A DNA stretch of 64,000 nucleotides from positions 128,553 through 192,552 of the forward strand of contig FJOG01000001.1 of assembly GCA_900073065.1 (NCBI GenBank), written 5' to 3'. Each line of letters begins with the position of its first letter. Within the stretch, counting starts at the first letter, position 1. This document shows, piece by piece, positions 1-11,566 of this stretch. Made by a program: the position numbers and the translations under genes. Source of the DNA: Phialocephala subalpina (taxonomy: Eukaryota > Ascomycota > Leotiomycetes > Helotiales > Mollisiaceae). The notes below the pieces were generated by a model. It was not told the DNA's origin. It saw only the letters and a program-made list of their open reading frames with translations, and did no database searches.

Positions 1-881
1 ATTTTATTTATTAAAAATAATTAAATATTTCGAATTATTATAAAATAATAAATAAAAATAAAATAATAAAAACTTTATATGAAAAATAAATAAAACAAAG
101 GTAAAAAAAGTAAAAAAAGTAAATACGAGATAAAGCAAAGGTAGGAAAAGTAGCAAGGGTTACGTGTATTATAATTTGGCGAGTATATAAAACGAGGTAA
201 TTATTCTGGATAAATAATAATTAGATATATATTAGAATTGAAATTAGGGTCTTCTTTTGAGGCAATTTATACGGACTGCAAAAGTAGCGGCCCAGGTTTA
301 GTCCTCTTGGAACTTAATTTTGATTTAATCTAAAATTAGAATCTAGTTTTGTTTTATTTTGATTCTTTATATAAAGTTGCAAATCTCTTGGTGTTAGTGC
401 ATAGATCAGCGATCATTTGACCCCCCTTACAATACCGAAGAGAAAGTCGAGTGAACAAACTTCACGCGAGCTTTGGCAAAAGAGTAAGGAAAAACCAAAA
501 CCACCGTCATTGGTTTGTGCAAATAACTGCAGCCTAGGTCGAAAAGAAACTACAAGCGATTACTAGCTTAGGGGTAAAGTTTTTTGATTATGGCGGCGGA
601 TGTTTATGCGCTAATAGGGAATAGGTTGGAGCAATTAGGGAAGTTTAGGGAGTGGCTTCCTAGGCAAAACCTTAAGGGAGCAACTCTATGACTTACTTGA
701 TTGGTGCTATGTCTGTGCTCCATTATAAAGTTATTTTCAAACAATTTGATGGCTAGTAAAGGAACCAATAACGGATTTAACGCCAGGCTCTCGTTTGAGC
801 AATTCAGTATCGGTCTTTGGAATACAGACTAGGATAACCAATGAACTTCATCATAAATATGAAACTTCTCAACACTATCGC
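1..881. other. AT-rich flank without a recognisable gene
   Basis: The first ~410 bases are strongly AT-rich with short homopolymer runs, like the other AT islands in this window, and are probably RIP-degraded repeat DNA. From ~410 to 881 the composition is normal. I see no open frame of note and no conserved motif. This stretch is the 3' flank of the minus-strand lectin gene that follows. Confidence 0.6.
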
Positions 882-2708
882 TCAACCAGCATAGGCAGAA
901 GTAACATCAAAATTAGTCCAATTTGCAGCCGCCACATCTGGCGCTGAAAACTCTAGGATCGTATCATTCCTGACAAAGAAAATTATTGGATGTCCCGAGG
1001 AATCGAAAGCCGCAATCCCGGTCGTCTGCCCTCCATCTCCTCGATAAATACCCTGCGGAGTCGAGAATGCATCAAATTCTATGTTCGTCTGATTCGCCGT
1101 CCCTCTCGATTGCACAGTGAGGTACCCATCACTCGCGACATACGCTAACATCACCACCGTTAAATTTGTCTGATGCACAACAGTCGATGTAAGTGATGCG
1201 CCCTCTGACACTGTGTTGGGAGTTCCGTTGACGGCATAGAAGTCGGACTTCCAGACCGATTCCATGTAAACACGGCCATGCAGCGCACCGCCTGAGACTT
1301 GAACAAATACTTCGAGCACCTCGGTGCCATCAGAAAGTAACCACCATCGCGAGGCCCCGATTCCTGACCCAGCCAGAGCCAGGCCCAAGGGTCCTTCGCT
1401 CCCATCTCTCCACGTGATCCCGCGATAATCGTCGAGTCCGAATTCACGAAGCTGTTCGTTGGCATCTTGATAATAAACCCAAGCAGATGTACCGTTGAAC
1501 CAGGTTACGGATGCGAGTTGAGACCGTTTGTGTGTAGGCCGCTTCTGGTCTCGCAGCGTTGAGAACTTCCACGTGTCATTTAAGGGCATATGGTCGATGC
1601 CGGAGAGGAGGTTATCAGCGGTGATAAAGTAAATGCTTGGGCCGCCCAGCCAATCGAGGACTGTGAGAGGAGTGTCTGCTCGGGGGTTGGCGCCTCCGAG
1701 GCATTGGACATTGAGCCAATCGGTGCCGGATTTTGTGCGAACGCAGAGCCTACCCTTGCCGTCATTGTAGGCCAATTTGGTTTGAAGGACTCCCGAGGCA
1801 GCTGTTGAGAAGTAGGTTCCAATTACGACATCAGCTGCTCCAATGCTCGAGTCTGTGATGGGCATGGAGTTCGCCTGCGGAAGCAATATTGAAGTTGGCA
1901 AGGCTGCTTCCGTGACATTTCCTTTAGACCTGATGTAAAAGACAAGAACCACGATAAATCCGATCAAAATACCAGTCATAACCAAGAAGAGAATGCAGAT
2001 GACCAAAAAATACCTTCGTTTTCTCTCCTGCTCCGGTTCCTGCTCTGTGGCACAGTGTCTTCTTCTCCCAATTCTCCATGGAAATTTGAGACTGGTTGAC
2101 GACACCGAAGGCGAAGAGGTGGCTGTTGGGAGTTCGATGGCTGTGTCCATAGCATTTGAGCAACGCCAGCCGGAGTTGGTCCGAGTATTGCTAGCTCGGC
2201 GCTGAGTCTCCAGAAGAATGCTATCCTGGCGGGTTATGCTCTGTGGGAAACTCGTCCGTCTCCCCTGACTATCTAACGACGGCGCATTTCCAATTTGAGC
2301 ATTGCTCGACTGGAAGTTTGCGGCCTGGCCATACGTAGGGTTGCTGTTCTGACGTTCGACGTTTTGGGTAGGGCCTGGCTGTGAAATACTGGACTGGCGG
2401 TTGAGATGAGTCGCGGGGTTGATGGAGGGTGGAGTACCAGCAGTCTGAAGATCACTGGCATGAGGGTCATAGGTTGAGGGCCCGTTGCCTTGAAAAGAAC
2501 CATTTCTTTGACGATGAGTCGAAGGGATGCTTGATTGTCCAGCTCTGTCGCCAGGGCCGTGAGCTGATGGACTCCATCCACTATAAATCTTAGCCTCTGG
2601 CGACGAATGAATGTGAAGGCCAGACGACCCGGACATAGTCAGAGAGAGCGGCGAAGCTAGCATGGGAGCATCGTCTCTGGCTCTGACCCCGTCAAGTTCG
2701 GTGGGCAT
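882..2708 (-). CDS. Type II membrane protein with fucose-lectin-like propeller
   Basis: A single-exon protein of 608 aa. Residues 1-230 are Ser/Gln/Asn-rich and low-complexity (cytosolic stalk). A basic stop-transfer stretch (KRRY) precedes one clear membrane helix at about 233-259. Residues 275-608 form an ectodomain with repeated W/Y-containing blades and several N-x-T/S sites (NVT, NDT, NGT, NQT). It resembles the fucose-specific lectin (Aleuria aurantia lectin) beta-propeller family. Neither a signal peptide nor a second membrane span is seen, so a type II topology with the lectin outside is inferred. A second gene with the same plan lies at 6725-8215, so the two look like diverged paralogs. 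Ligand specificity cannot be read from the sequence; the lectin assignment rests on overall pattern, not on a single signature. Confidence 0.72.
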   Translation of the reverse strand: MPTELDGVRARDDAPMLASPLSLTMSGSSGLHIHSSPEAKIYSGWSPSAHGPGDRAGQSSIPSTHRQRNGSFQGNGPSTYDPHASDLQTAGTPPSINPATHLNRQSSISQPGPTQNVERQNSNPTYGQAANFQSSNAQIGNAPSLDSQGRRTSFPQSITRQDSILLETQRRASNTRTNSGWRCSNAMDTAIELPTATSSPSVSSTSLKFPWRIGRRRHCATEQEPEQERKRRYFLVICILFLVMTGILIGFIVVLVFYIRSKGNVTEAALPTSILLPQANSMPITDSSIGAADVVIGTYFSTAASGVLQTKLAYNDGKGRLCVRTKSGTDWLNVQCLGGANPRADTPLTVLDWLGGPSIYFITADNLLSGIDHMPLNDTWKFSTLRDQKRPTHKRSQLASVTWFNGTSAWVYYQDANEQLREFGLDDYRGITWRDGSEGPLGLALAGSGIGASRWWLLSDGTEVLEVFVQVSGGALHGRVYMESVWKSDFYAVNGTPNTVSEGASLTSTVVHQTNLTVVMLAYVASDGYLTVQSRGTANQTNIEFDAFSTPQGIYRGDGGQTTGIAAFDSSGHPIIFFVRNDTILEFSAPDVAAANWTNFDVTSAYAG

Positions 2709-4048
2709 TATTCAAGTTTGGTAGGGCAAGAAAGGGATTGAAGCAAGAAGCTTTTCTGCAGAGCATAATAGGAGGTGTGCAAATGATTAACTTCTTAACG
2801 TCATGACCTTGTCGGAAAAGCGCGCAACGTCGTTGAAGCCGCGAGACGAGAATTTAGTTCGCGGGAAGCCGAAGCTGTTAAAGTACATTTTGAAAGCACT
2901 TGCTTCAAAGTCCTTCGAGAATTGTCAATAGTGGCTTTCAGCCATGCCAACTATTTCATTCTCAAAAGCTGCATCTGGGAAAGAACAGGTCTCTGCGATT
3001 GAAGGGTCTGGGGAAGAGCCTTGCAGTCTGCCTCACTCACGACCTTGAACCCCCACCCACGGCATCGCTATCTGCTCTTCAGCTCAGGCGCGATCCTCTA
3101 ATCAGATTCTAGCATTAGAATGTGATAACACATGCGTTCAGCCACAATTAATGTACGGCGGGACCCCGCTCTCCACAGGAGACAAAAATGGCGGGTTTTG
3201 GCACGCGAGAATACCAAGATCTGAGGTGCTTGGCGCTTTGCTTCTCAATGGCCTACGCTCCAAATTTAATGCAGCTTTAGGGACTACTGCGAAAATAACT
3301 AGAGTACATGCACATGAAGAAATATTGTAAAAAATATTAATTGTATGTTGACGATATTACAGATTTGTCGAGTTTGTGCACCTTGACAAAATCGGCTACG
3401 TGGAGAGGCGCTGGCATAATCATGTGGCTGAAGTCTCGATTATCATTGATTGACGAAGCGAAAGGATTCCTGCATCTTTTTGCCCAATCATCACATGAAA
3501 ATCGCCTGATTTCAAAGAAGGACATCGGATCTTGGGCGTACTCAACCAAGACCAGAAGTACTACTTCATGCAAATGCTGTTTGACCCCCACGAATTGGCG
3601 AGAACTCCCGGATCCATTCCGTGCCAAAGGATGCAGGCGAGGGAGGTATCGGAGTTTAGGTGAGGCAAGGCTGCGAGCCCAGAAAAGCAAACTCTATCCC
3701 GAGATATTAATTTTCCCTGCTATAACTCAACACCACTCTAAACAATTAATTCTATTACACTAAGAAATACAAAATACTTGAATTGCAATTGAAATAGAAC
3801 ACAGAATTAAAAAATAGTACGACGTCGTACACCTATAAATCTGAAGAAGAAAAAATTTTGAAAAAAAGAAAAGGTTACGACAAAATTTATCGTTCATTTA
3901 AACTTTTGGTTATTAAGGAAGGGTGTGTATCGTAGATAAATAACTCAAATGCAGCCACCACTACGCCCTGAAATGCCGCAAACTTCAATCGCCAGCCCTC
4001 AATTCCCGAGCCAACACCCGCCGTCCAGTCCTCCCATCAGACCCCATC
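2709..4048. other. Intergenic, no supported gene
   Basis: This holds the promoter side of the lectin gene and the 3' side of the cerato-platanin gene. Both strands of 3337-3763 are open for ~120-140 codons, but neither translation shows a family signature. The segment 3760-3950 is AT-rich. Confidence 0.5.
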
Positions 4049-4456
4049 TCACAATCCACAAGCAGACGCATCAACCTGCTGATAACTCGCATCCACCCTT
4101 CCCAATGCCACCGCTTGTCCCCCGGTCAAAGTATTCATTGCCGCCTCCGCAATATTGAACCCCTCATTCGCGTGATCGATCGCCAAAACATTAATCGTAT
4201 TTCCATTATATGTCAACGCCCAGCACGTCCCACAGCTCGCACTATTCCATCCTGCGATGACTGAAGCTCCGCCGATGTTTGGGAAGGATGGGAGAGAGGA
4301 CTGGGTGGAGTAGCCTTTTGTGAGGAGGCCGTTGGTGCCGTCTGAGCAGGAGACGGCGGAGAGGGAGCGGGAGCCGTCGTCGTAGCCGGTGTCGTAGGAT
4401 ACGGTGATGGCGGAGGCGAGGGACACGAGGGAGAAGAGGGTTGCAGTGAGCTGCAT
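4049..4456 (-). CDS. Cerato-platanin family secreted protein
   Basis: A 135-aa single-exon protein. Residues 1-16 form a signal peptide ending SLASA. The mature part begins with the [10 protein letters not shown] block, contains the family's SxxSCSDG and [18 protein letters not shown] segments, and ends VDASACGL. The four cysteines (C37, C75, C78, C133) have the family spacing for two disulfides. Cerato-platanins are small secreted double-psi beta-barrel proteins of the fungal wall and apoplast. They bind chitin oligomers, loosen cellulose in an expansin-like way and can elicit plant defence. Length and motifs fit the family exactly and no lesion is seen. The neighbours are other cell-surface or secreted proteins. 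Confidence 0.95.
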   Translation of the reverse strand: MQLTATLFSLVSLASAITVSYDTGYDDGSRSLSAVSCSDGTNGLLTKGYSTQSSLPSFPNIGGASVIAGWNSASCGTCWALTYNGNTINVLAIDHANEGFNIAEAAMNTLTGGQAVALGRVDASYQQVDASACGL

Positions 4457-5783
4457 TTTGATTTTGTTGATGGGATATGTGAGGACTTTGAGAGGTGAGG
4501 ATATTTGGTTTTAGTTGGAGTTGAAGCTGCTCAAGTGAAGACGTTGAAGATTTGATGCTGTTCTGGAGGCATCTCTCTTCGACTTCGAAGCATCTTATAT
4601 ACTGTCCTCGATTCGAGAAAATTTGCTCGTCGTCTTTCTGGTGGCATGATGAGGCTCGTATTCCATCTATTTCTGGTCGGGTACTTCCAGATACCTGCAG
4701 GTACGAAGTCACGAAGCAAGGCTCTACCCCACAATGGCAGTTCGATTCCGCTTCCGGATCTATTGTGCTGGCAGTGACGTCGATTAGGTGTCTTGGCAGA
4801 ATGTAGATCTCTAGAACACGAGAAAGAGCGGTGCGCTATCAGATCTTAGATGCCGCTTCCGGGATGGTGCAAGAAAGATTTTGTCAAGGGTAAGCACGAG
4901 CCTCACTCGTCTTGAGTGATCACATCAGCTTTCGACGACTTTGCCCGCAGCACAGCTTCCACGGCCAATTGTTTTTATTATCAGGTTTGTACGTTGGTGC
5001 TTATTTTTCGTACCGGAGTTCATTCTACGGAAAACTCGGTGTGGCTTGTGACCAATGAAATTCTCGGCAAGCTTCCCCTGAGTTTGCCAAGATGGCTGTG
5101 CATACGAGGTGCCGACACGATCCGGCAATTGTACGGCAAATTGCAGATCCATCACCTGATGGGCGTCAATACTCGAGTACGAAGCTCCTCGAACATCTAT
5201 TAGGTAAAAGGAGATGCAAGCTCCGTCGAATCCGACGCAGATTCGACTTGTTATTTCCTTACATCGTAGCCGAGGCGATCAATATGAGTATTGATCGGAT
5301 GGTGGATGACTGCATCGTATGATTTGACTCTTGAGACAGACATTATGTTCGAAAATGCTGTTTCGAAACAGAATGAATAGGGAGGGAGAGGGAGATTTCT
5401 TGTCTGCTAGTTTAGCTTAATGCTCGTGAGAGTGGGATGCTTAATCCATCTCAACTAGATGTCGCAAAATAGGGGTAAATGTTTCGCTTCGCAAGCGAGA
5501 TATGGAAAAGGGTACTACATCATCCATCATCCACCATGAAGCTTCCTACTTACACCTCACTCAAGTGCAGAGAAACCGTTGAAAATAAATGGGTGCTAAG
5601 AGCATTCAGTTTACATCGATGAAGGCAATGACTCTACCCAGAAAGTACATCAATGACATTCCCTACCCCGGCCCTTGAACGGTGTCTGCCTCTGAATCAC
5701 TCCAAAGTTTCCACCCACACAGCTACATCTCCATGAAGCTTTTCCCCATGCTCAACACGACTTTCAGAATTATCAGCATCAAG
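4457..5783. other. Intergenic, no supported gene
   Basis: About 1.3 kb between divergently oriented genes, so it should hold the promoters of both the cerato-platanin (minus) and the CAP-like gene (plus). Short open frames at 4552-4806, 4916-5203 and 5092-5322 show no recognisable domain and overlap on both strands. Confidence 0.5.
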
Positions 5784-6579
5784 ATGTCTCTCACAAAAGA
5801 TCAACAAACCGCCCTCGACCTGCACAACCAAGCACGTTCTCAATCCCCCCGGCGCCACCCGTCAACCACTAACCTGGTCCAACTCGCTCATAACTGAAGC
5901 CCAAGCCTACGCAGATAAACTAGCATCCCGCAACAGCGGCCTAAAACATGACTCCCAACGCACTCACGGGGAGAACCAAGCATGCAGCGGCGGAGGTTTG
6001 CGCATAGATTTTGCAAAAGCAAGCCAGTATTGGATTGATGAGAAGAAAGACTATCGAGGAGAGAAGATTGGTGGTAGTGGGCATCAGGAGTGGGGTCATT
6101 ACACACAGATCATTTGGCCGGGCTGTACTAAGATGGGGATGGGGATCGCGGTGTCGAGGAGTGGAGTTACGTTTGTTGTTGCGAGGTATGATCGGATTCA
6201 GATGAAGGGAGAGTATCCTTACACCGGAACCTGGTCGAATGCTGCTCGCGCATCCGCGAACGTGCAACCCCAAACTCAACCTCAGATTCCTTATCCAGGT
6301 TCCAATCGTGCTCAAGCTCAGCGCACCACCTCGCGTCAACATTCGCAAGGTCAGCCGCAACAACCTCCACCTCGGAATCCGAGGCTAAGACCGGCAGGAA
6401 TCCAAACTATGATCCAAGAAGTGATCCAAGACTTCACACAAATCGATGGAGAACGGCGAAGACGTGATCCGGGTCAAGGTCAAAGAGGGAACGGATCACA
6501 AGTCAGAGTGGTTGGAGCGAGTGAAGTGATTGGTACGTTGAAGGAGCTGTGGGGTCGTCATAAGCAGAGACATGGGTGA
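5784..6579 (+). CDS. CAP/PR-1-like protein, reading frame broken early
   Basis: The frame opening at 5784 reads MSLTKDQQTALDLHNQAR, the CAP N-terminal helix, then hits a stop at 5895. A different frame continues from the same place with PLTWSNSLITEAQAYADKLA, HGENQACSGG and GHYTQIIWPGCTKMGMGIA, and stays open to 6579. These are the CAP (SCP/PR-1) motifs, including the conserved His and the C-containing loop. The switch lies at a six-C run (5845-5850), where one base fewer would restore a continuous frame, so this is either a real frameshift or an assembly error. After the CAP domain comes a Gln/Pro/Arg-rich tail of ~100 residues. No clear signal peptide is visible from this start, which is unusual for CAP proteins; upstream in-frame ATGs at 5682 and 5733 add no good one. 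Members bind sterols or lipids, or act as secreted effectors. Confidence 0.75.
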
Positions 6580-6724
6580 ATGAGGGTAGAAATGCAAGGA
6601 TCTTTCAGTAAAGTTCGCCGAATATCCGTTCGAGATCTCGTGTTCAGGGACTTTCGAAGTCTAGGTATTTAAGATTGATCGAATCGCGACTTGTAAGAAC
6701 ATTGCACATCTAAAGAATCCCACC

Positions 6725-8215
6725 TTATAAAGTACCAAAGGGATTCCCGTTCGCCACCAACCCATCATCAACCCAACCCGTCACACTTCCTTCGATCACA
6801 AGAGTACTTCTCAGCTTCACAATATCATATCCCCTATTCCCCGTACTACTCGCTTCCCTCAGCACATAATATAACACCGTCTGCCCTTGCGCGTTAATCA
6901 TTGTCGTGATAAGTCCTGGACTCTTCATAGCATCCGGCCAGACCGCCGAGTCCTGCGTTCCTGCACTCGTCCCATACCTCAGAGTCCAAGAGTAAGGACG
7001 GTGGTCTGAAGCGATGTAGTATACCATCGCTCCTATTCCGGAAAGGGTCGGCAGAGCCGGAGTCATTGTAATATGGCTGATGCTCTCAATGTCTGCGCCA
7101 GGATAGTTAGTGGAGCCAAGTGTTGACGTCCATGATTGAGCGTTACTCCAACTATCAACCGGATTCCAAAATAAGGTGTTCAGCTTCCCATCCCCGCCTA
7201 TGAGTGCGACGGAGATTTGTTGGGATCGCCCTGTTCCGTCCTTAATCGTCACCGCAAGAGGGGCAGTGCTTCCCTTGGCGAATATGCTCAAATCCTCGGC
7301 ATTACTCCAACCACTCCCTCCATCGTTGGACAACAGCATGAGCCTTGCATCGCCCCTAAGGTAAAAAAGGTAGATAGTTTGAGTTGATGGCAGGTAAGTA
7401 GAAGCAAGGGAGGAGGAGTTGGATAGGAACTCGACGAGCGGCGATGTTGCCGTGAGCTGCGGCTTTGGGATGAGTCCATAATCGGGATCTAGTTTGGTGG
7501 TGGTGTAGTCTTCGAAGGACATTATTGCTTCGTTGACGATGTATGGCGGAGTAAATATTCCTTTCGAAACGTAGAAGATGTGTAACTCCTATTATGTCGA
7601 ATCAGCCCAAGCCCCAAGGAAATCTTGAAATTTGGATCAATGGGCGGAAACACGAACCAAGGTGGTACCGTTCACGAAACACACGGCACTTAAACTTGTT
7701 CCCTCCACAGCTGTATTCCTGAACACCACGAACGGCGAGATAGCCGTCCCATTAGTCCCATTCCCAAGTGTACCCTCGAGCCAGACCGAAAAAGCATTCT
7801 GGTCCTGATAAAGCACAAAACTTCCTCCCTCGCACTCGGCAGCTGTGAGGGCCCGTATGGCGGGGTCAATCGGATCGGCGGGTCCTTCGCCCTTGATGGC
7901 TTTGCGATGCAAGATTACGCCAAGAACTGTTCCAACAACGATGAATATCACGAGGAGGACACTGGTCAAGAGGAGCCAGCATCTGTAGCGTTTGAGAAAG
8001 GGGGCGCGGGTGTTCGAAACAGAAGTTACCACTGGCGGGGTTGCTGCATATGCGGGGAGTGCTTCGATGATTGAGGGTTCTTTGGCGTGGAGGTCTGCTG
8101 CTGCGGCTTCGATGTACGGAGGGGGGTGGTCGATTGATGACTGTAGATATCAACTTTGCAGCCGAAGAATAAGGGAAGCGATACGTACCAATGGTATTGG
8201 AGCAGGCGTGGCCAT
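6725..8215 (-). CDS. Second fucose-lectin-like type II membrane protein, 3 exons
   Basis: Exons 8215-8189, 8140-7658 and 7588-6725 give 457 aa. Intron 1 has donor GTACGT and acceptor CTACAG; intron 2 (69 bp) has GTTCGT and AATAG. Both joins keep the frame. Exon 1 encodes only nine residues (MATPAPIPL). Residues 10-60 are a Pro/Ala-rich cytosolic stretch, a basic cluster (LKRYR) precedes a membrane helix at about 64-86, and the remaining ~370 residues are a lectin-like ectodomain with NGT glycosylation sites and repeated W/Y blades (for example AYSWTLRYG-like segments). It has the same plan as the lectin gene at 882-2708, with a much shorter N-terminal region. The gene is convergent with the CAP-like gene, 145 bp away. 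Exon 1 rests on splice consensus and frame only. Confidence 0.7.
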
Positions 8216-8774
8216 GACGAGCGATGCCCAGAAAATGATTACCAAAACTCCAATTCGTGTTGCTACGCATTTGAAAGAAAATATCCTTTCGTCACTCCAT
8301 TTCGATTCCAACACCTTGATCCAGGCCAACAGACGTGGGCGCCTTCTGGCAATGTTGAGCTGGAAGAGGTGAAGAGAGTCAGAACGAGCCGAGGTGGGAT
8401 ATCAACGATAATAAGTGTGGAAATCGACCCTTGGAATGGCAAGGCTGAATGCTCTCTCCATCAGGAAGCAAGCCCATCCGATGTTGTGGTGGCGCTCGCC
8501 AATTCAGGTACATCCCCGGATTTTGAGCATATCAAAAACCTCCAACTTATCGTGGTGTGGTCGCATTGTGGCTGTGCTCGTGTTGAACGTCAAGGGCAAT
8601 GAGAACACGTGCCGAAGGGAAGGGAACCGCACTTGCTTAAGTAATCACATGCGAATTTGACAATAACACGAGCATTGGAGACAATGGTGACAGCAAAGTT
8701 TTCAATTCAAACATTAAACATTTTGTCCTCCGCTATGTCTTTCCCCTTGCTCCCTGTTCACCCCCCCTCATCAA
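8216..8774. other. Intergenic, no supported gene
   Basis: This lies between the start of lectin 2 and the stop of the GH3 gene, both on the minus strand, so it should hold the lectin 2 promoter and the GH3 terminator. Short plus-strand frames here have no domain signal. Confidence 0.5.
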
Positions 8775-11566
8775 TCAAGAAAGAGCTCCACTGAGCGGCA
8801 GATTCCTCGAGCTGCTCCCAACATAAACAGTCTTGGGGTACGAGCTGACAACCCAGTTCTGACTCGCCGAGTCCCAATTTGAGATATCTCTCCTCGTAAT
8901 ATCATATGTGAACGTCTCGCTTTCTCCAGCGTCGAGGATGAGGTCGTCGAAACCTCTCAGGACGACCTTGGGATCCTCAGGTCCACCCAACGAAATATAC
9001 AGTTGTGGAATCTCCGTCCCCTTCACACCTCCAGTATTGGTGACCGTCGCACTAACAGTATACATCGTATCCCAAAGCTGTCTATTGCCACCTCCCGATC
9101 CACCGGCCGGCAATTTAGGTTGTGGACTTCCGTCCGTCGCCCCAGCAGGCCAATCTTGAGGCTGACCGGTTGGCACAGGACCATCGAGGTAAGGGTACAC
9201 GTAATTCTTGACCGCATGCCATCCAGGGGGGAATTCATTATCCGCCTCATTATAATCAATCGTTCCAAACGTCGGCGCCGCACTTGTCTTCCCCGTTGTA
9301 GGTTCGTACGGTCCTGGATTGTTCTTTTGGATAACGAGGTTCGAGTAGCTGAAGCTTGTGTATGAAAGACCGAATCCGAACTCGTAACTTGGTTCAATGC
9401 CTGCGGCGTCGAAATGTCGGTAGTCGATAAATACGCCCTCGTTAAACGAGAGTTGAGGTGGGTCGGAGGTTGGTGTGTAAACAACATCTACGCCCCAGTC
9501 TTCGCGTTTCTTGCCCCATGTGAAGACGGATTTGGCTTGTGGGTTTACTTTTCCGTAGAGGACATCTGTGATCGCGTTTCCCGATTCTTGGCCCGGGAGA
9601 CCGGCCCAGAGGAGGGCAGTGATGTTGGGGTGGTTCTTGAATGCTTCAACGATGACGGGGCCGACGGTATGGAGGACGACGACGGTGTTGGGGTGGATCG
9701 ACGCAACGTGTGCGATCAAAGCGTCAGCGTTGCCCCAGAGAGTGAGGTTGTTGCGATCTCCTTCATTGCCGTCGACGGTTATGTAGCCTTCTCCAGAATC
9801 GGCGTTTCCGAACACGATTGCGACATCAGCACCGGTGACAGCCTTCGTGACGGCGTCGAAATCGTAGTTGTTGGATACGTTGACGTATTTTGATCCGTCG
9901 GAAGCAGCTTGTGCTTTCAGTGCAGTGTTGGGAGCAATCAAGTAGGGGAAGTTGGCGGTTCCGGATCCCCAGCCCATGGCTAAGGTTCCGGTGTCACAGC
10001 CTCGGTCTCCGCAGGCATTTGGTCCACCGGGGTTATCGTGAGCATCTTCGCCGATGACTGCGATGCTCTTTGGCTTGTTGAGAGGCAGGGCTTTGTTCGT
10101 GTTCTTTAGGAGGACAGTGGAGGCACCGCCGATCTCGCGGATGAGGTTTGCGTGGTCGTCTTGCACATTGACGTGATAGTTGATTTGTTGGTACTCTTCG
10201 TTGGCTTCCGGGTGTTGGTAGCCGTAGGTTTCGAGGGACCAGGAGTTGAAGTTTACGGGGACTTTGGCGGTGTCTCTTCCGACCTGGGAACTTTCGTCAG
10301 TATGTTCAAGGTTGCTAGGGATCAAAAGAACGTACCTTGTAGTATGCTGACATGATTCTCGTGACCATGTCATCAAGACGCCACTGCGGGATCGTGCCGT
10401 TCAAGACTGCAGCTGTCAAGTTGGAGCCCCACCATGTGTTTCCGGACGCCAAGTTTTGGTCTCCAGCCATTGTCATGTCTAAACCAGCCAATGCGGAGGC
10501 CACGCCAGTATGCTGTGCCCACCAATCAGATGTGACGAAGCCCTGGAAGTCAAGTTCGTTCTTGAGAAGATAGTTGAGTGTGTAGCTGTTCTGAGAGCCA
10601 TAGCTGTTGTTAATCTGCAGAGAGCATCAGCGGAGCTCTCATCAAATCTCGATTGAATGAAATCAAGCCTACCTGGTTATAAGAGCACATGATCGATCCA
10701 ACACCTGCTCGGACAGCATCCGCGAAAGGCCTTCTCACATCAGCGACACGTCCTCTCTCCATCAGTGGGTAGGGGACACTCACCAAAGATACAACTCGTG
10801 CATAGTCTTATCATCAATGTTCGCACTGTACGCGAAGTTCACTGTGCTAGTCGCCTCTCTATTATGCTCTTGCTCGTTCCCAATGTAGTGCTTGCCGCAT
10901 GCAATGACACCCGCATCCTGAATACCTTGGATTGTTTCTCCCATCGCAACACCAGTCAAGACTGGATCGGGACTGAAGCCTACGCCAATGGTCAGCGATT
11001 GAACATTGGAGAATCTTGGGAGGGGCGCATACCTTCCCAATTTCTTCCACCAGCGGGGACACGACCAATTGGGCCAGCGACTGGGCCAAGCTGGACATCA
11101 ACACCTTTCCCTCGATGCTCCGCACCCATCGCGTTGCCACGGGACTTGAAAAGACGCGTACTCCATGTCGCTGCAGCATTCATACCGGACGGGAACGCAG
11201 AATTGTAATCAGCTGCCAATCCCGTCAGTACTTCTCCCACCCAATTCAATTGCACCTTCACTCACTGTCGCGGACCCCCAAAGGACTGTCCTGCAAACAC
11301 AATCCGGGGAAGTTGAGCCGAGGAATCGACCCAGTGTTGCCCACACAAGATTCGCCTTCCCATCCAACACCCGTCGTAATATTGACCTTCTCAAGTAGTG
11401 TAAGCTGGCTCACGAATTTCTGCGCCTTCGCATACGCGTCTGCCCATCCGTTTCCACCGCGCATCCATGGTGAGGGGTAGCTAGGAGGAGAGTAGGCATT
11501 GTCGAGCTGTGCGGTGGCAGAGCTTGCCAGTGCGGCTGCGACTGCAATTGACGACGACCACAGCAT
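8775..11566 (-). CDS. Secreted GH3 beta-glucosidase (bgl1 type), 6 exons
   Basis: Exons 11566-11266, 11212-11033, 10979-10784, 10730-10673, 10614-10336 and 10283-8775 join to 840 aa, all in frame, with introns of 52-58 bp and GT-AG ends. Residues 1-20 are a signal peptide ending ATAQ. The N-terminal barrel carries [36 protein letters not shown] and the nucleophile motif TSDWW (Asp275). The second domain has [18 protein letters not shown], the region where the family's acid/base Glu is expected. The C-terminal fibronectin-III-like domain ends at the last exon. Length and motif spacing match extracellular Aspergillus/Trichoderma beta-glucosidases (~860 aa), which release glucose from cellobiose and aryl glucosides. 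No lesion is seen. A pair of CreA-type sites lies ~340 bp upstream of the start. Confidence 0.95.

Noticed and set aside
9414..9893. 159-codon frame antisense to the GH3 gene
   Set aside because: A shadow of strongly coding GH3 sequence on the other strand.
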